From the NCBI RefSeq assembly GCF_040054535.1, contig NC_090794.1, positions 2,727,501 through 2,791,500 of the forward strand: DNA of 64,000 nucleotides. Reading direction: 5' to 3'. A program made the translations under genes and the position numbers. Positions 1 to 33,414 of the stretch are shown here, piece after piece. Numbering within the stretch: the first letter of the stretch is position 1; each line of letters starts with the position of its first letter. The notes below the pieces were generated by a model. The model was not told where the DNA came from. It searched no databases and was given only the letters and a program-made list of their open reading frames with translations. This DNA is from Antennarius striatus. Taxonomy: Eukaryota; Chordata; Actinopteri; Lophiiformes; Antennariidae.

Positions 1-1426
1 CGTTAAAATCCAGTCATTTTAAATGCTGATCACTTAAACTCCAGATCAGCAGTGGTGAAAATTACGAAACCAAACCAAAACAAAAACTATCCAGAATCTC
101 AGACCTTCATCTGAGCAGTCAGTAGGTCGACACTTTAACATCCAGCTTTACCAACCAACGCAAAAATACAATATAAGAGGTTTTCTTACCTTTAAAAACT
201 GAAGGAATCACAACAAGGATGAACAGTGCTGGAAAAGGATTCATGTCTTTTATCCCAGCACAAGAACGGAAAGAGATCTCCCTTTAAAGTACATTTTGAG
301 CTGTGTTATTCCCAGTTGTGTGAGATAAATAATTAAACCCACTATAACTGTGTCTGACACAGCGGACAGTCCACGACACACTACTGCACATTCTTTACTA
401 AATCTGTGTTACAGCCATCAAGTAACAGGAACTGAAGCAAACTCTGAAATAAACGGGAGATGTTACCCAACTGGAAGCACAGCGAGAAAAGAGGAAGTGA
501 AGTAATTCGTTGGTGGTCTGTCAGACTGATAATATATCTGGATTTATTCTGCAGATATATCATAGTAAGACAGCCTCCCCCACTCTAACATGCTACTAGT
601 GAAGTTATGAATCACAACCCATTGCTGGAAAGTGATTTCCTAGTAATTTCCTATAGGGAGTATGAACCAGCACGATAGAGCAGCTCAGATTCACTGAAGG
701 GAATTGGTGGATGAAGTTTTCCCATCCTTTACTTAACAACATCCCATCAAACTTCCTTTCGGCTTGTCCTGTTAAAGGTCTCCGCAGTGTGTCATCCTTT
801 TTCCATTAGATAGAAGTACATATTTGTTTGGCAAAGTTTCTTTTATTATGATGCCCTTCCTGCCTCAGCATGGACCAGCAAGCTGTACATGCAAAGCACT
901 GAGCTATACACTCCCAGCTTTACTAAACAACATGCCATTAAAAATACAAAATGAATCTAATTATGATCAGATTTATCTGAACATTGAAAATAAAAGTCTT
1001 CAATGTCTAAAACTGCCCTCAGCAATTGCTGTACTCTTACACTACGTTACTGCTCTATTCCTTGGTTCCTATGGCGCCACCAAGTGGTTAAATTCATGCA
1101 CACAATGTTTGAAGGCATTGAAGACTGAGGACAGTAGAGGAAATAATGCTGTTTGTATTATATCATATTACTGTATGCGTGTATTCAAAGTTATGTGTTT
1201 ACAGACGTTTTTTAAAAATACAATATTTAAAAATATAGTTCAATACTAATGTTTAAAATATATAATAGTTAAATAAGTAATAAATTTTTGGATAAAATCT
1301 TAACTTTATCGACATGATTAGTCACATGTTATTTATTTTATCTGATACTTTTACTGTTATTTATTTTATTTCTGAGGGAGAATGCTAACGTTATTTGTAT
1401 TTATTTGTACTGTTTTGTAATTTAGA
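1..1426. other. 5' flank of the window, no gene recognised
   Basis: Non-coding sequence that becomes very AT-rich from about 1200 to 1420. The longest open frame (824-1249, plus) starts at a non-ATG codon, matches no family I recognise and runs into AT-rich sequence, so I do not call it. A CTCF-like motif lies at 1072-1086. Nothing else is supported. Confidence 0.6.
1072..1086 (-). promoter_or_regulatory. CTCF-like motif (one mismatch)
   Basis: Read on the minus strand this is CCACTTGGTGGCGCC. It fits the vertebrate CTCF core CCASYAGRKGGCR with one mismatch (T for A at the sixth position). It lies upstream of rdh14 and points the same way as the motifs at 3795, 32128 and 38234. Binding is inferred from the motif only. 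Confidence 0.3.
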
Positions 1427-1749
1427 GGTTCCGGTCCGGAAACAAACCGGAAGTAGATCTATACTGGATCCGGTTTACTGTAGCTAGCTAACCCTGGTAG
1501 CTAAGTTAGCTTGCTACCTAGCATTACACAAACAACATGGCTTCTTTGCGACCGTGGATCTGACATTTTAGCTGTTTGCTTTCAGTCAGTTCAAAGTAAA
1601 ACATATATTATAAAATAATATTTATCTTAAAATAAGTGTGTAATGCTTAAATTTATTTATTTAAATAGGTTTTGTTTCCGGTCACTTTGCAAGCTGGACC
1701 GACTCAACACTGCTAGTTAGCGGACAGCTCACGGACACCGGCCGGCTCC
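1427..1749 (+). promoter_or_regulatory. rdh14 promoter / 5' UTR region with ETS-type sites
   Basis: This stretch breaks from the AT-rich flank. It contains clustered CCGGAA cores: TTCCGGTCCGGAAAC around 1430-1444, CCGGAAGT at 1447-1454, and another TTCCGG near 1676. CCGGAAGT is the consensus of ETS/GABP factors, common at TATA-less housekeeping promoters, and I see no TATA box. An imperfect hairpin (1480-1492 with 1505-1517, one mismatch) sits just downstream. The transcription start cannot be placed from sequence alone. Confidence 0.45.
1537..1563 (+). other. possible upstream ORF before rdh14
   Basis: An ATG in excellent initiation context (A at -3, G at +4) opens an eight-codon frame, MASLRPWI, followed by TGA. 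It lies 213 bases before the rdh14 start. If transcription begins upstream of it, it could act as a translational uORF. It could equally lie in promoter DNA or a 5' intron. Confidence 0.25.
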
Positions 1750-2103
1750 ATGTCCACTGCGGTGCTGATAGCCGCTGTTGTCGGCGGGGGGGTTCTGCTG
1801 CTGATGCGTCGCTTGTTCCCACGACAGAAAGCCGTGAAGCTGCTCCGGTATCCTCCCGGAACCATGCGGGGAAAGACGGTCATCGTGACCGGAGCTAACT
1901 GCGGGATAGGGAAGGCTCTGGCCGGGGAGCTGCTGAAGGTCCAAGCCCGGGTCATCATGGCCTGTCGGGACCCGAGGAGCGCCGAGGAGGCGGCGAAGGA
2001 CATCCGGAGACAAGCTGGACCAGAGCCGGGGGAGGTGATCGTCAAACAGCTGGACCTGGCTTCTTTTAGATCCATACGAGCATTTTGTAAAGAAATTCAC
2101 CAG
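1750..2103 (+). CDS. rdh14: rdh14 coding exon 1
   Basis: 118 codons covering the N-terminal membrane anchor, the TGxxxGIG cofactor loop and the KQLDLASF segment. The donor is CACCAG followed by GTGGAT, in phase 0. The open frame runs a few codons into the intron before a stop. Confidence 0.92.
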
Positions 2104-3125
2104 GTGGATATAGTTCGATTACTTTTGTGATAAATATATTTGTTTGAAAAATGTAAGAATGATAGTTCCTTTGGCAGGAAGGGGAACTTTTTAACAGGAC
2201 GAATGCACTTCAAGGTGCTTTACAGCAAAGAGTTACCTCGCAGCAAGAGTTTGACACTGAAAAAAGATGAAAAAAAGGATGTAATAATGAAGTAATGTAG
2301 AGTTTTGTGAATGAATGGGACATAATAGGAGGGGATTTTGTATAAACTTAAATAAGTATTGATGTCAGCTAATTTTGTGATTAAATCGGCCTACATTACT
2401 TATATTTATACACAATTTGTCTTTTTCTTATTCCATTTTGCTCGACTTGGCCTCCTAAATTGAACTTATGGTGACTTAAAATGACGGAACTTTTTCTCAC
2501 CCTTCAGGAGGAGTCCAGGATCGACGTGCTGATCAACAACGCGGGCGTCTACCAGTGCCCCTACACCAAGACGGAGGACGGATTTGAGATGCAGCTGGGT
2601 GTGAATCACCTGGGTCACTTCCTCCTCACACACCTCCTGCTTGACCTGTTGAAGACGTCGGCTCCCAGCCGCATCGTCGTGGTTTCCTCCAAGCTTTACA
2701 AGTACGGCCACATCAACTTTGACGACCTGAATAGTGAAAATAAGTACGACAAGGCGTTCTGCTACAGTCAGAGCAAGTTAGCCAACCTGCTGTTCACGCT
2801 GGAGCTGGCTCGCCAGCTGGAGGGCACGGGGGTCACGGTCAACGCCCTCACCCCAGGCATCGTGAGGACCAGACTAGGCAGGCATGTTAAAATCCCTCTC
2901 CTGGCCAAGCCGCTGTTCCTCCTCGCCTCATTCATCTTTTTCAAGAGTCCTCTGGAAGGAGCTCAGACTCCTCTCTATCTCGCCTGCTCCCCTGAAGTGG
3001 AGGGAGTGTCGGGGAAGTGCTTCGCCAACTGTGAAGAAGAGGAGCTGATGGCCAAAGCCACAGATGAGGAGGCGGCCAAGAGGCTGTGGGATTTGAGCGG
3101 GAGGATGGTTGGGCTCGCTAACTGA
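1750..3125 (+). CDS. rdh14: retinol dehydrogenase 14 (two exons)
   Basis: rdh14 encodes a membrane-anchored short-chain dehydrogenase/reductase. The family reduces and oxidises all-trans and cis retinoids with NADP(H). The coding exons 1750-2103 and 2508-3125 join in phase 0 to give 323 aa (human RDH14 is 336 aa, also two exons). Residues 1-20 form a hydrophobic anchor. The Rossmann cofactor motif TGANCGIG is at about 47-54, NNAG at 128-131, the catalytic Ser at about 178-179, and YSQSK gives Tyr204 and Lys208. Residues such as [14 protein letters not shown] and SPEVEGVSG are characteristic of RDH14 rather than RDH11/12/13. The start is the first ATG of the exon, directly before the anchor. 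The gene converges on begain. No defects are seen. Confidence 0.95.
2508..3125 (+). CDS. rdh14: rdh14 coding exon 2
   Basis: 205 codons plus TGA, beginning with [13 protein letters not shown] after the acceptor CCCTTCAG. It carries the NNAG motif, the catalytic Ser/Tyr/Lys set and the C-terminal substrate-region helices. The upstream in-frame codons from 2481 belong to the intron. Confidence 0.94.
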   Translation, partial: EESRIDVLINNAGVYQCPYTKTEDGFEMQLGVNHLGHFLLTHLLLDLLKTSAPSRIVVVSSKLYKYGHINFDDLNSENKYDKAFCYSQSKLANLLFTLELARQLEGTGVTVNALTPGIVRTRLGRHVKIPLLAKPLFLLASFIFFKSPLEGAQTPLYLACSPEVEGVSGKCFANCEEEELMAKATDEEAAKRLWDLSGRMVGLAN

Positions 3126-3332
3126 GCAGAACCCAGTCTGTACACAGGGACTGGCAGGATGTGTGTGTTGATGGATAAAGTGTGTAATCTCTAACAGCCC
3201 TGCAGAGACTTTACTGTGACGGATGGAACATGAAAATTTCTTCATGGGGGGATATAGTTACATCTGTGAATGGAATGGAATTTTGTGTATATTATTACGT
3301 CGTGCACTGCAGTCAGTTGAGGTAAACTCTGA

Positions 3333-3338
3333 ATTAAA
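3333..3338 (+). terminator. rdh14: rdh14 poly(A) signal ATTAAA
   Basis: ATTAAA lies 208 bases after the rdh14 stop. It is the nearest plausible cleavage signal on the plus strand. Actual use is inferred. Confidence 0.4.
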
Positions 3339-3794
3339 AAAGAAAAATCAAAAGCTGGTGTATATCTGCTCAGAAAGCTGAGGAAGTGGTAACAATCACA
3401 CTTTTAACAACTTCTCTGTACAGAAAATATTTGAAATTATTACAGATTTTCTATTCAGCAGACCTGATCGATTTGGACTCAAGAATACAAAACCATAGGT
3501 AGAACCTTTTCCTCTGTACAGTATTTCATTATTGTCACTGACCTGACCTAGATTCACAGCCGCCTGGAGAACCCATCCCTGCATCGTGTTAAACAAAATT
3601 ACGCTGACTAGTCACTTTGTCCTCCATTTGTGAGGCCACATTATTCCCTTCGGCTATGCTCAGAGCAGTTTTGTAAAGTGTGTTCCAGTGCATTGATTGT
3701 ACCTGGATGTATTTAGCAGTGTTTAAGGTGTAAATGCTTTCTGCTGTGTCAGCCGGTGATGGTTCAACATACAAATGAGACGCTGCGGATCTGT

Positions 3795-3810
3795 GGCGCC
3801 CTCTAGTGGC
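3795..3810 (-). promoter_or_regulatory. CTCF-type motif, full consensus
   Basis: On the minus strand this reads GCCACTAGAGGGCGCC, a full match to the vertebrate CTCF core CCASYAGRKGGCR. It lies between the 3' ends of the convergent rdh14 and begain genes. Occupancy is inference. Confidence 0.45.
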
Positions 3811-4330
3811 GGATTTAGGCTTTAAATCTCACACCTGGACAGCAGGTAGCAAAACAAGGTACAGCAATAATTCGTATCAGTGGGGGTTTTGTTGTATACA
3901 AAAAAGCAAACAAGTATTTTATTCCTTATTAACTTTTTACTATTTGTTTAATTCAATTAGTGACAGAAAAAAACCCATCACAATGTAACACCAGTTTGTC
4001 TTAAATTAGGACAGCATAAAAACCTCAATAACAATATTAGAGTGTGAAGAAGAACTTTTCTGAGTGGCATCTTGGCAAAAAATGTACAATCCTATTTTTA
4101 AACTCACGACAGTGATGAAGCGGGACTTCCTCGTGACTCAATGGTGGGGGGGGACACACCAATTGGCTGCAGCTTCGAGAGTTTGCAGCTTCCTCACAGT
4201 TCACCCACTAGTCCGCTGATCTGCATGCATGTAATTATCCTAAACCAACGACCGATCACACGCTTCAGTAATTTACATTCCAGATCCCCACATTAAAGCA
4301 AGGCTTGGAGCTCAGTTGTGTAGTTTGTGC

Positions 4331-4336
4331 TTTATT
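4331..4336 (-). terminator. begain: candidate begain poly(A) signal (distal)
   Basis: AATAAA on the minus strand, about 800 bases after the begain stop. A second candidate is at 4772-4777. I cannot tell which is used. Confidence 0.3.
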
Positions 4337-4771
4337 AGGCGAACAAAACAACCAAAATATAGAAACATGCATTGCTGTCAAAGAAACAGGGTTACAGTGG
4401 CTTAATGGGGTGTGGGCATCCAAATCTGAGGTAGAATGGGGTCAGGAGAACCTCTCTGTGGGATATAGAAGAGCAAAAATAAGATAATACCGACTGTCAA
4501 AACATTCCATCAATAACAATAGAACACCCAGTTTAACCAACAGAAGCAAAGCAAAATGTTTTTGTATCGTTCGTCTAATGAGTCGTTTGTTTTTGTTGTA
4601 CATTTAAATCCTCACAAGGCCAGCATTTCTCAATTAAAAATAATGACTAAAACCAGTTACATAGGCGTCAAGTCTCAAAATACTTCTCGAATATAGGATT
4701 GACAATCTTTCATTTATATACAAGTTCCAAGTTTATCAAGATTTGCGTTTATATTTCTGATCATTTTTGGA

Positions 4772-4777
4772 TTTATT
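4772..4777 (-). terminator. begain: candidate begain poly(A) signal (proximal)
   Basis: AATAAA on the minus strand, about 360 bases after the begain stop, within AT-rich 3' UTR sequence. Confidence 0.35.
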
Positions 4778-5132
4778 TTTGCCTAACAGCTACTTACAAA
4801 ATATATCACTCAATTTTTAGTTATAAGTATATATTTATACATTTGTAATTTAAATACATAGCCAATCTGACAAAAAGTCAGGCCGCTTGAGCTCTTCTAC
4901 TGATCCAACTCGTTTAATACTTCAATAAGACTCTTTCAGGACAATTATAATGTAAACGGTTACTATCCTCTCGTACAATCAAAGCTTTAAAATAATCACA
5001 GAATTATTTGGCTCCTGGCTTCTAGTCAAACCTTTTTGGTTCCACCTGACCTCGCCAGCGGCCGCAGGTGTTCCTGGACTCGGCGGCGCCTTGCGGCTCG
5101 CGTCCTGCCGAAGGTTAAACCTGATGAGGAAG

Positions 5133-27267
<22,135 letters not shown>

Positions 27268-30200
27268 GGATATGTTCTTCTCTTGGCTCTAATTGTGGCA
27301 ACCAAAAGATCATTCATGGTCCAGTGAACAACTCCAATTTTGGAATGTTCTAGCCCAATCCTGTCTGGTTATGGCGTAAGCCTGACCTCATAGTGGATTC
27401 AATACATTTCACTCCAGGCAGAACAGATGGCCTTCTTTGGTGCCAAGAAAACCCCAAGTCAGGCATGGCTTAAAATTTAATGTCGAGACTGATGAAGACT
27501 TCCTGCGACCAGCCGAAAAATCTTGGATTCATTGTAAGTATTAATCTACTAAGGGATGGAACATCTAGTCCTGCACCACAGATCTTATGCTCAGAAGTTC
27601 TGAGCGTGAAGACAAAGACAATCAAGTCACAGCTACTACTGTCAATATTCAGAAGCTTCAGGTTCGGCTTTAATGAGGGGGGAATTTTAGAACAATCCTA
27701 ACACGAGTCTCTGCTGGTGGAGGGGGGCTTAGTCTGAATACGCCGTTCCCAATTACGCCGTCTATTGATATTGGAACAGGCAAAGATTTCCCAGCTTTTT
27801 CCAGGTCAGTGCTTGTAGAAGGGCATCGATTCAACGGAGCACATGGCAGCTGACAAACAGACCCACCGACTAATGAACGGGCTTGTCGGGGTAACAGATT
27901 ACGGTAATCCTGTCAATACCCCTCATTAGCAAAGAGGAGACATTCCTGGAATGGAATAATGGATACGAATTTGAAACAACCGTATTATTGCTCCTGGAAA
28001 ATGGTTTTAAACGTGCGTTTACACCGTTCAATGGCTGTAATGCGATACATTTTCTCTCTCTCTCTTTTTATTTGTGATTTATAGATGAAAAGATCAGTTT
28101 GGATGCGTGCAGTTGCAGCTAGGACGCGGTTAGCCTCACTTAGCATAACTGCCAGCAGGGGATCACAGCTAGCCTGGAGTGACTGAAAGTTAAAAGCAAG
28201 CCAATTTGTGGGTTTTCTGTGTAAAAACATTCACATCTTACTGTTTTGTTGATGAATTATGTTGAGGACATCACCATACTCCAATACTCTAAAAGACCTT
28301 ACTAGTTTGCAACAGGACAGAGACTGCATCATATACTGAAATTTAATGTCTTTAATGACGACGAGTTAAAATCTAATTTGAAAATGATTGTGCAACAGAA
28401 GAAACATCCAACTTTCAACTCTTTTTGGATTCCTGGCAGCAAAACTTAACAATCATCAATCTTTTTTTCCAACTTCTGACCACAGAGGATCCCTAAAACC
28501 CGTCCTGCCTATAGAGGCTTCCCCAAGACTGTCCCTGGGTCCAAGACAGTGTAGCCAGACGGTCGTTGTCTCCAGAGGTATCATTAACCCAACGTCCGAT
28601 ATGTCTAGTTTAAGCCATCATGAGGGTTGTTGTGTGAATGCATCCCTGTAAACTCCAGTAGAAGACCCCCCCTGAGGGGACCACCCTGTCTGGTACCGTC
28701 AGCCTGCAGACTGTATCTGTATGGTTTTTGGCTCCGTCTCTTTCTACCACTGCGCTGCCATTTCTCACCATTTCCAGACAGGCTCAGACCTCTCCTATGA
28801 TGAATGTCTTTAATAACGTCTTTTCAATCTCAGGAGGAGGAAAGGGGTGGGAGCCAATTTAGAACTATCGCCCTGACAGGAGAGACTGTCAGCCTATGGC
28901 TGCCCAGAGGTAATGGTGCTGAAATGGATTCCTGCTACAAGGTGGAGATAATTGGTAACGCTTGCTTGTTCTCTGCTTTTCCCCTCGCTGGTTAGTTATG
29001 TTTCTGCCCCGGCTCAGACTCTGCAGGGGTTCTTACGTTGGGTGTCCCGCACTGATCCTGCAGAGCCGACTAAATGCCACAGCTGATCAGCGGTGGCCAC
29101 GAGGAGGAATGGCTCTGTGCCACTCAGCTGTTACTATGGCAGTGAGTTTGCCTCTGCTTAGCCGGCCCTTCTCATCAGATCAGAGCGCCGTGTCCCACAC
29201 AGCCTCATGCCAAACACCCGGCTGAGCAGGGAGGTCAGTTTCTTCTCGACAAAAATAAGCCAGTTTCGTTTGTGGAGGAATTGGTGATGATGAGCGAAAA
29301 AAAAAAAATAAGTAAATGAGAAAAACTGCAGGGAACATGCGTCAGAGAAGGCAGTGACAAAGCACAGTCTGCAGCATTCCACACAGGGAAGATAAATCTA
29401 AAACGCTGGGAGGAAAAGTGATTTTGTATTTCCTCTCTGGATCATTTAATATTTTCCACCCTGCAAGCTGATCAAATGTGTCAGTGAATTAATAGCTTGT
29501 ATGAACGCACCAGAGAGCCCCACTTAAAACTTAAAGAGACGTGATATCAGCCAGATCGCTGCCTCTCCCTCGCTCTCCTGCTCATGTTTCAAAGCGGCCG
29601 ATTGATTTCGTGTTCTTAGAAGCAATTTCAGACAATCGCTGCTTTAACCCGTTCACGTCTTTACGTCCACGTTAAGAGATGCATATTAACCCGGGCGTGT
29701 GATCAGTGGCTGTAGTGACAGGTGCACCTGTGGAAAGCCCAAGTGAGGAACCGGCGTGTCATTGGATGTGTCGTCAGTAATCCATCTCACATGGAGACAC
29801 TCGTCAATGCCTCCGGACCTGTGGGCTTCGCTTTGAGAGAAACACGCTGTGCAATCAAATGAGGATGGAGCTGAATGGAGCTCGTTCTGGAAGGTTCAGA
29901 GATAGAACACGAGGCGAAATCTGCAATAACATCAGTCAGACGGCAATTACAGAATCATGTGAGGCCTTCAGCAGAAGGCTGGCCAGTGTGTGTTTGAAAC
30001 AGGAAGTGTGTGAAAGCAGAAACAGAAACAGCTCATAGTTTAATCTCTGCTTTGTTCTGGAATAAACGTGTCAGGAACATAGTCATCCTCATATGATGTG
30101 TTTAGAGCTACAGCTATACATCCTGTGGGTTTGGGGGGAGGTGGTGTACCCTAGATGATGTTTCTATAAGGATCAGCTACCAGGGGTAGGAGGGGGGGAC

Positions 30201-31109
30201 CAAACTGACCTCAATGCATGTCATTATCATCCCATAGTTTTGTGTCAACAGAGCCTGTGGTAACGCTATCCGAGCTCCGCCAACTGTGTCGCACAGCAAA
30301 TGTCGACCGTCAATATCGTGCAGCAATTTGGACGGAGTTGTTATCACAAGTGTCGACAGACTTCACAGCAGAACAAGACGACACCATGAGCGCCACCTGC
30401 AGAGACCAGACAAAGTTAAGTGGAGGAGAGAGAGATAGAAGTGGCTTCCCTGTGGTTTCTGGGGCGTGTGGCTGCAGATTCAGTAAGACTGAAACTAATG
30501 GTTTGCCACCTTAGATTAAATTTAGTGGTGTACTTTCATTTATAGGTGCGTCTGTGACGTTTTGCAAGATCGTAAAGTTAAACCGACGTGTGAGTGGGTG
30601 GCGATGAGGAGGATGGAGGGTGCATCAGGATTCTAGAATCAGGGGCGTCAAACTCATTTTCACCACATCAGCATAATGGCTGTCCTCAAAAGGCCAAATG
30701 TAACTTTTAATGTAACTAAAGGTAACCCAAAAAAGCATTTTTGTTTGTTTCTCTGTTATAACATAAATCCTTTTCATTTCTCAGTGAATATTTGAGATAT
30801 TTCTGGTCGCTAGAGAGGCTGAGAGCTGGATAAACGCTCCTGTGCCTCCATTTGTACGGCCACTGCTTACTAAATAAACTTCAATTATCCCGTTATGTTT
30901 ATCGTGCGCCCTTAAGATGTCCCATATGTTCGATTCGGCACACCCTCCGATGGAATATGGTCCCTAATGAATTACCTTCAGAAAACATCTACCTACAACT
31001 TCCTGGCCACCAACCAAGAAGACGTTTAGAGCAAATTGCTTGTCAAGAAGATGAATGTTGCAGCAGAGTATGAGGGAACTGTTACTACGGCTGGTCTGTA
31101 ACTTTGGTA

Positions 31110-31166
31110 GCACACACACACATGCAGACACACACACAGACACACACATGCACACACACACACAGA
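31110..31166. repeat. imperfect (CA)n microsatellite
   Basis: CA units interrupted by TG and GA dinucleotides. Confidence 0.9.
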
Positions 31167-31333
31167 CCAGTTGCCAATTATAGAAACTGTGTGATGAGGT
31201 TCCTTATCCTCAGCCCTACACTACCTTTGCCTCTAATCCTTTGTTATATTAATTATATCTTCAACAAGCCTACACAGTTCTTGTAGTGTCAGCACCAAGT
31301 ATCCATGGCAACAGCCAGTTGGTCCCCCGATCT

Positions 31334-31334
<1 letters not shown>

Positions 31335-31387
<53 letters not shown>
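31335..31387. repeat. (CA)n microsatellite
   Basis: About 26 uninterrupted CA units in the intergenic region. Confidence 0.95.
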
Positions 31388-31389
<2 letters not shown>

Positions 31390-31486
31390 CCTCCTAACAA
31401 AACTGTGCCTTGCTGTAAACTTGCTTCGCTGATGAATTAATAAATCAAGTGAAGAAAATTTAAATAAAATTAAAATGCATCCTGCC

Positions 31487-31520
31487 CTCTCTTGTGAGCC
31501 TTAAGCTGCTCACAAGAGAG
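31487..31520. repeat. 13-bp perfect inverted repeat (hairpin)
   Basis: CTCTCTTGTGAGC at 31487-31499 pairs fully with GCTCACAAGAGAG at 31508-31520 across an 8-base loop. Complementarity continues outward (CCTGC with GCAGG) after a two-base bulge. It could be the core of a small palindromic mobile element. Confidence 0.7.
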
Positions 31521-32127
31521 CAGGAAGTGGAAATCATTGTAATGACCATAGTGACCAAATTACTGGCGATACCTGGTGCTAAAACAATGACAACAACAAT
31601 ACTGCATCAAGTGGAATAATTTCAATTTTAAAAAATCTGCCCATTTGTCCGGCATGCATTGGTGGAATTCAGTTAAAACTGAACAGACAAGACGTTTATA
31701 AAATTTGATATGATTGCATAAAACTCAAGATTAATATTAGCTCCACATCGGCTATGACGGTCTCACATACTGTCTCCAAAATAGTCATAATCCAAGATAG
31801 CGGTGAATATTTTGGGTACTTTTAAATAAATGAAACTAATAATACTTGTGCCAATTAATTTTTCAAGTCAAATAGTCATAGAGTGGAGATAATTAGCTGC
31901 AATATTCATCATCATCTCTGCCTCAGGGTAGAACATTCTGAATACTTTTGCCAATTTTAGAGTCAAATCAGAATCTCCCGGCTTCCCGAATTGCATTGTG
32001 GGTGATGAAATGGTTAGGCTATCACGTGGGACAGGACAGTGCTTTGAACAGGCCTTGAGTAGGTTAACAGTTTAATGATAACTTGATTTTCTACTTTCCC
32101 TTTGGATTCAGTGAAAGCTGAACTGGA

Positions 32128-32142
32128 GCGCCCTCTGGTGGC
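32128..32142 (-). promoter_or_regulatory. CTCF-type motif, full consensus
   Basis: The minus strand reads GCCACCAGAGGGCGC, fitting CCASYAGRKGGCR fully. It lies just beyond the putative nt5c1b 3' end, on the intergenic border towards begain. Confidence 0.45.
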
Positions 32143-32315
32143 CGTTAACACCACGTGCATGTAAGATGAGAGAACCTGTATCCACGAGTGTTGATTGGGT
32201 TCTATGATCTGACCAATCTCTGCATTCAGGGCTCTCAGTATCAAAGCTGAGAGGCTCGCTGCTGCAGGATGGATGGAAATCAGAGTGGAGAAGGAAAAAA
32301 GATGCATAGAAACAT

Positions 32316-32321
32316 TTTATT
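32316..32321 (-). terminator. nt5c1b: candidate nt5c1b poly(A) signal
   Basis: AATAAA on the minus strand, 731 bases after the nt5c1b stop. I see no closer canonical hexamer on that strand. Confidence 0.4.
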
Positions 32322-33051
32322 GCGTTGCACGACTCGAGAACCAAATGTTACCGCGCAGCGATCCCCAACCTCACACGAACACTTAACAAACGCGTGGATC
32401 CTTTACGTTACTTTGTGCACTTACAGTATATATGTGATTTACTTATAAAAGACACACGTATGTATAAATGTTGTAATTCCTATGAAAAACACACCACAAA
32501 CAGCTGAAGTTAAAGTAACAACCCGATCACATGAAAGAGTGGAACATCTCACACAGAAACATATGAGGAATAATAAGTAAAAGTTCAATCCTGATCAATT
32601 TCAAACTGATATTAATATTTACTTTGCTTGGGCAACATTTATTCCAGACATCAAAACTGTTGGAATTTTTTCTTGGAATTGTCATTATCAACCTGGAATG
32701 AAAAAAATCCCAAACCAAACTACAGCAGATATTCTCTTGAGCATAGTGAAGCCAAGATAAATAAGGCACACGTGTGATTATTGCATAAAAGTGTAACACT
32801 GACAAAACAGCTTTCATGAGGTAAAACGGTAGTTAGGAGGTCATAAAGATACTAAACGGAGTGTTGTATCTGTACAAAAATATTTTTCTCGATTAAACAA
32901 TAATATCCTGTTTAAAAAGAGCATAAAACTCCAAAATGTAAAAGTTTTCCACATTAATAATCCCTTACCATTCATACGTGTATTTTTCCGTAGGTCATTT
33001 CTGTGAATAAATCGTTTAGTTCTGCATTTTTAATATTTGAACCTTTTCAGT

Positions 33052-33414
33052 TTACTTTTTCCCCGTCTGCTCGATGAGTTTCCCCCTGTGGTACTTCTGC
33101 CCGATCCCGTAGGGAACGTGTGCCGATATGGTTCCCAGTTCTTTGGCCCCCTCGATGTGGAACATCTGATCGTCAAAGTAGATGTGGGGCTTGATTTTCT
33201 GCAGCATGGGCCCTTTGGGGGCCCCGGCCATGAAGAGCGCCTCATCCACCTCCAGGCCCCAGCTACGGAGCGTCTTCAGGACGCGGGCGCCAGAGCTGGC
33301 GGCGCTACGGGCCGTGATCAGGAAGGTTCGGATGGGGCAGTTCATGCGCTCGTTCTTGAGGTAGAATTTTTTCTGGAGCTTCCCAAGAGCCTCCAGGAAG
33401 CATTTTAAAGGGCC
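33052..33414 (-). CDS. nt5c1b: nt5c1b exon 6 (terminal)
   Basis: 120 codons plus [23 protein letters not shown], then [40 protein letters not shown], the FDDQMFH motif and HVPYGIGQ. The acceptor is TTTTCAG. Confidence 0.93.
   Translation of the reverse strand, partial: GPLKCFLEALGKLQKKFYLKNERMNCPIRTFLITARSAASSGARVLKTLRSWGLEVDEALFMAGAPKGPMLQKIKPHIYFDDQMFHIEGAKELGTISAHVPYGIGQKYHRGKLIEQTGKK

Larger units (their letters stand above)
3126..5132. other. convergent interval: rdh14 and begain 3' UTRs
   Basis: About 2 kb between two genes that face each other. It holds the 3' UTR of rdh14 on the left and the begain 3' UTR on the right. The right part (about 4500-5000) is AT-rich with two TTTATT blocks, which read AATAAA on the minus strand. 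A strong CTCF-type motif sits between them at 3795. No other coding potential is visible. Confidence 0.6.
27268..33051. other. intergenic region between nt5c1b and begain
   Basis: 5.8 kb with no gene I can support. It contains the nt5c1b 3' UTR on the right (candidate AATAAA on the minus strand at 32316-32321), CA repeats at 31.1 and 31.3 kb, a 13-bp perfect hairpin at 31487-31520 and a CTCF-type motif at 32128. An open frame at 30218-30514 is too short and unfamiliar to call. Confidence 0.6.

Noticed and set aside
824-1249. 141-residue plus-strand frame
   Set aside because: Non-ATG start, no recognisable domain, and it runs into AT-rich intergenic DNA.
30218-30514. 98-residue plus-strand frame in the nt5c1b-begain interval
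   Set aside because: Not Met-initiated, no homology recognised, no splice context. Could be a mobile-element remnant but cannot be supported.
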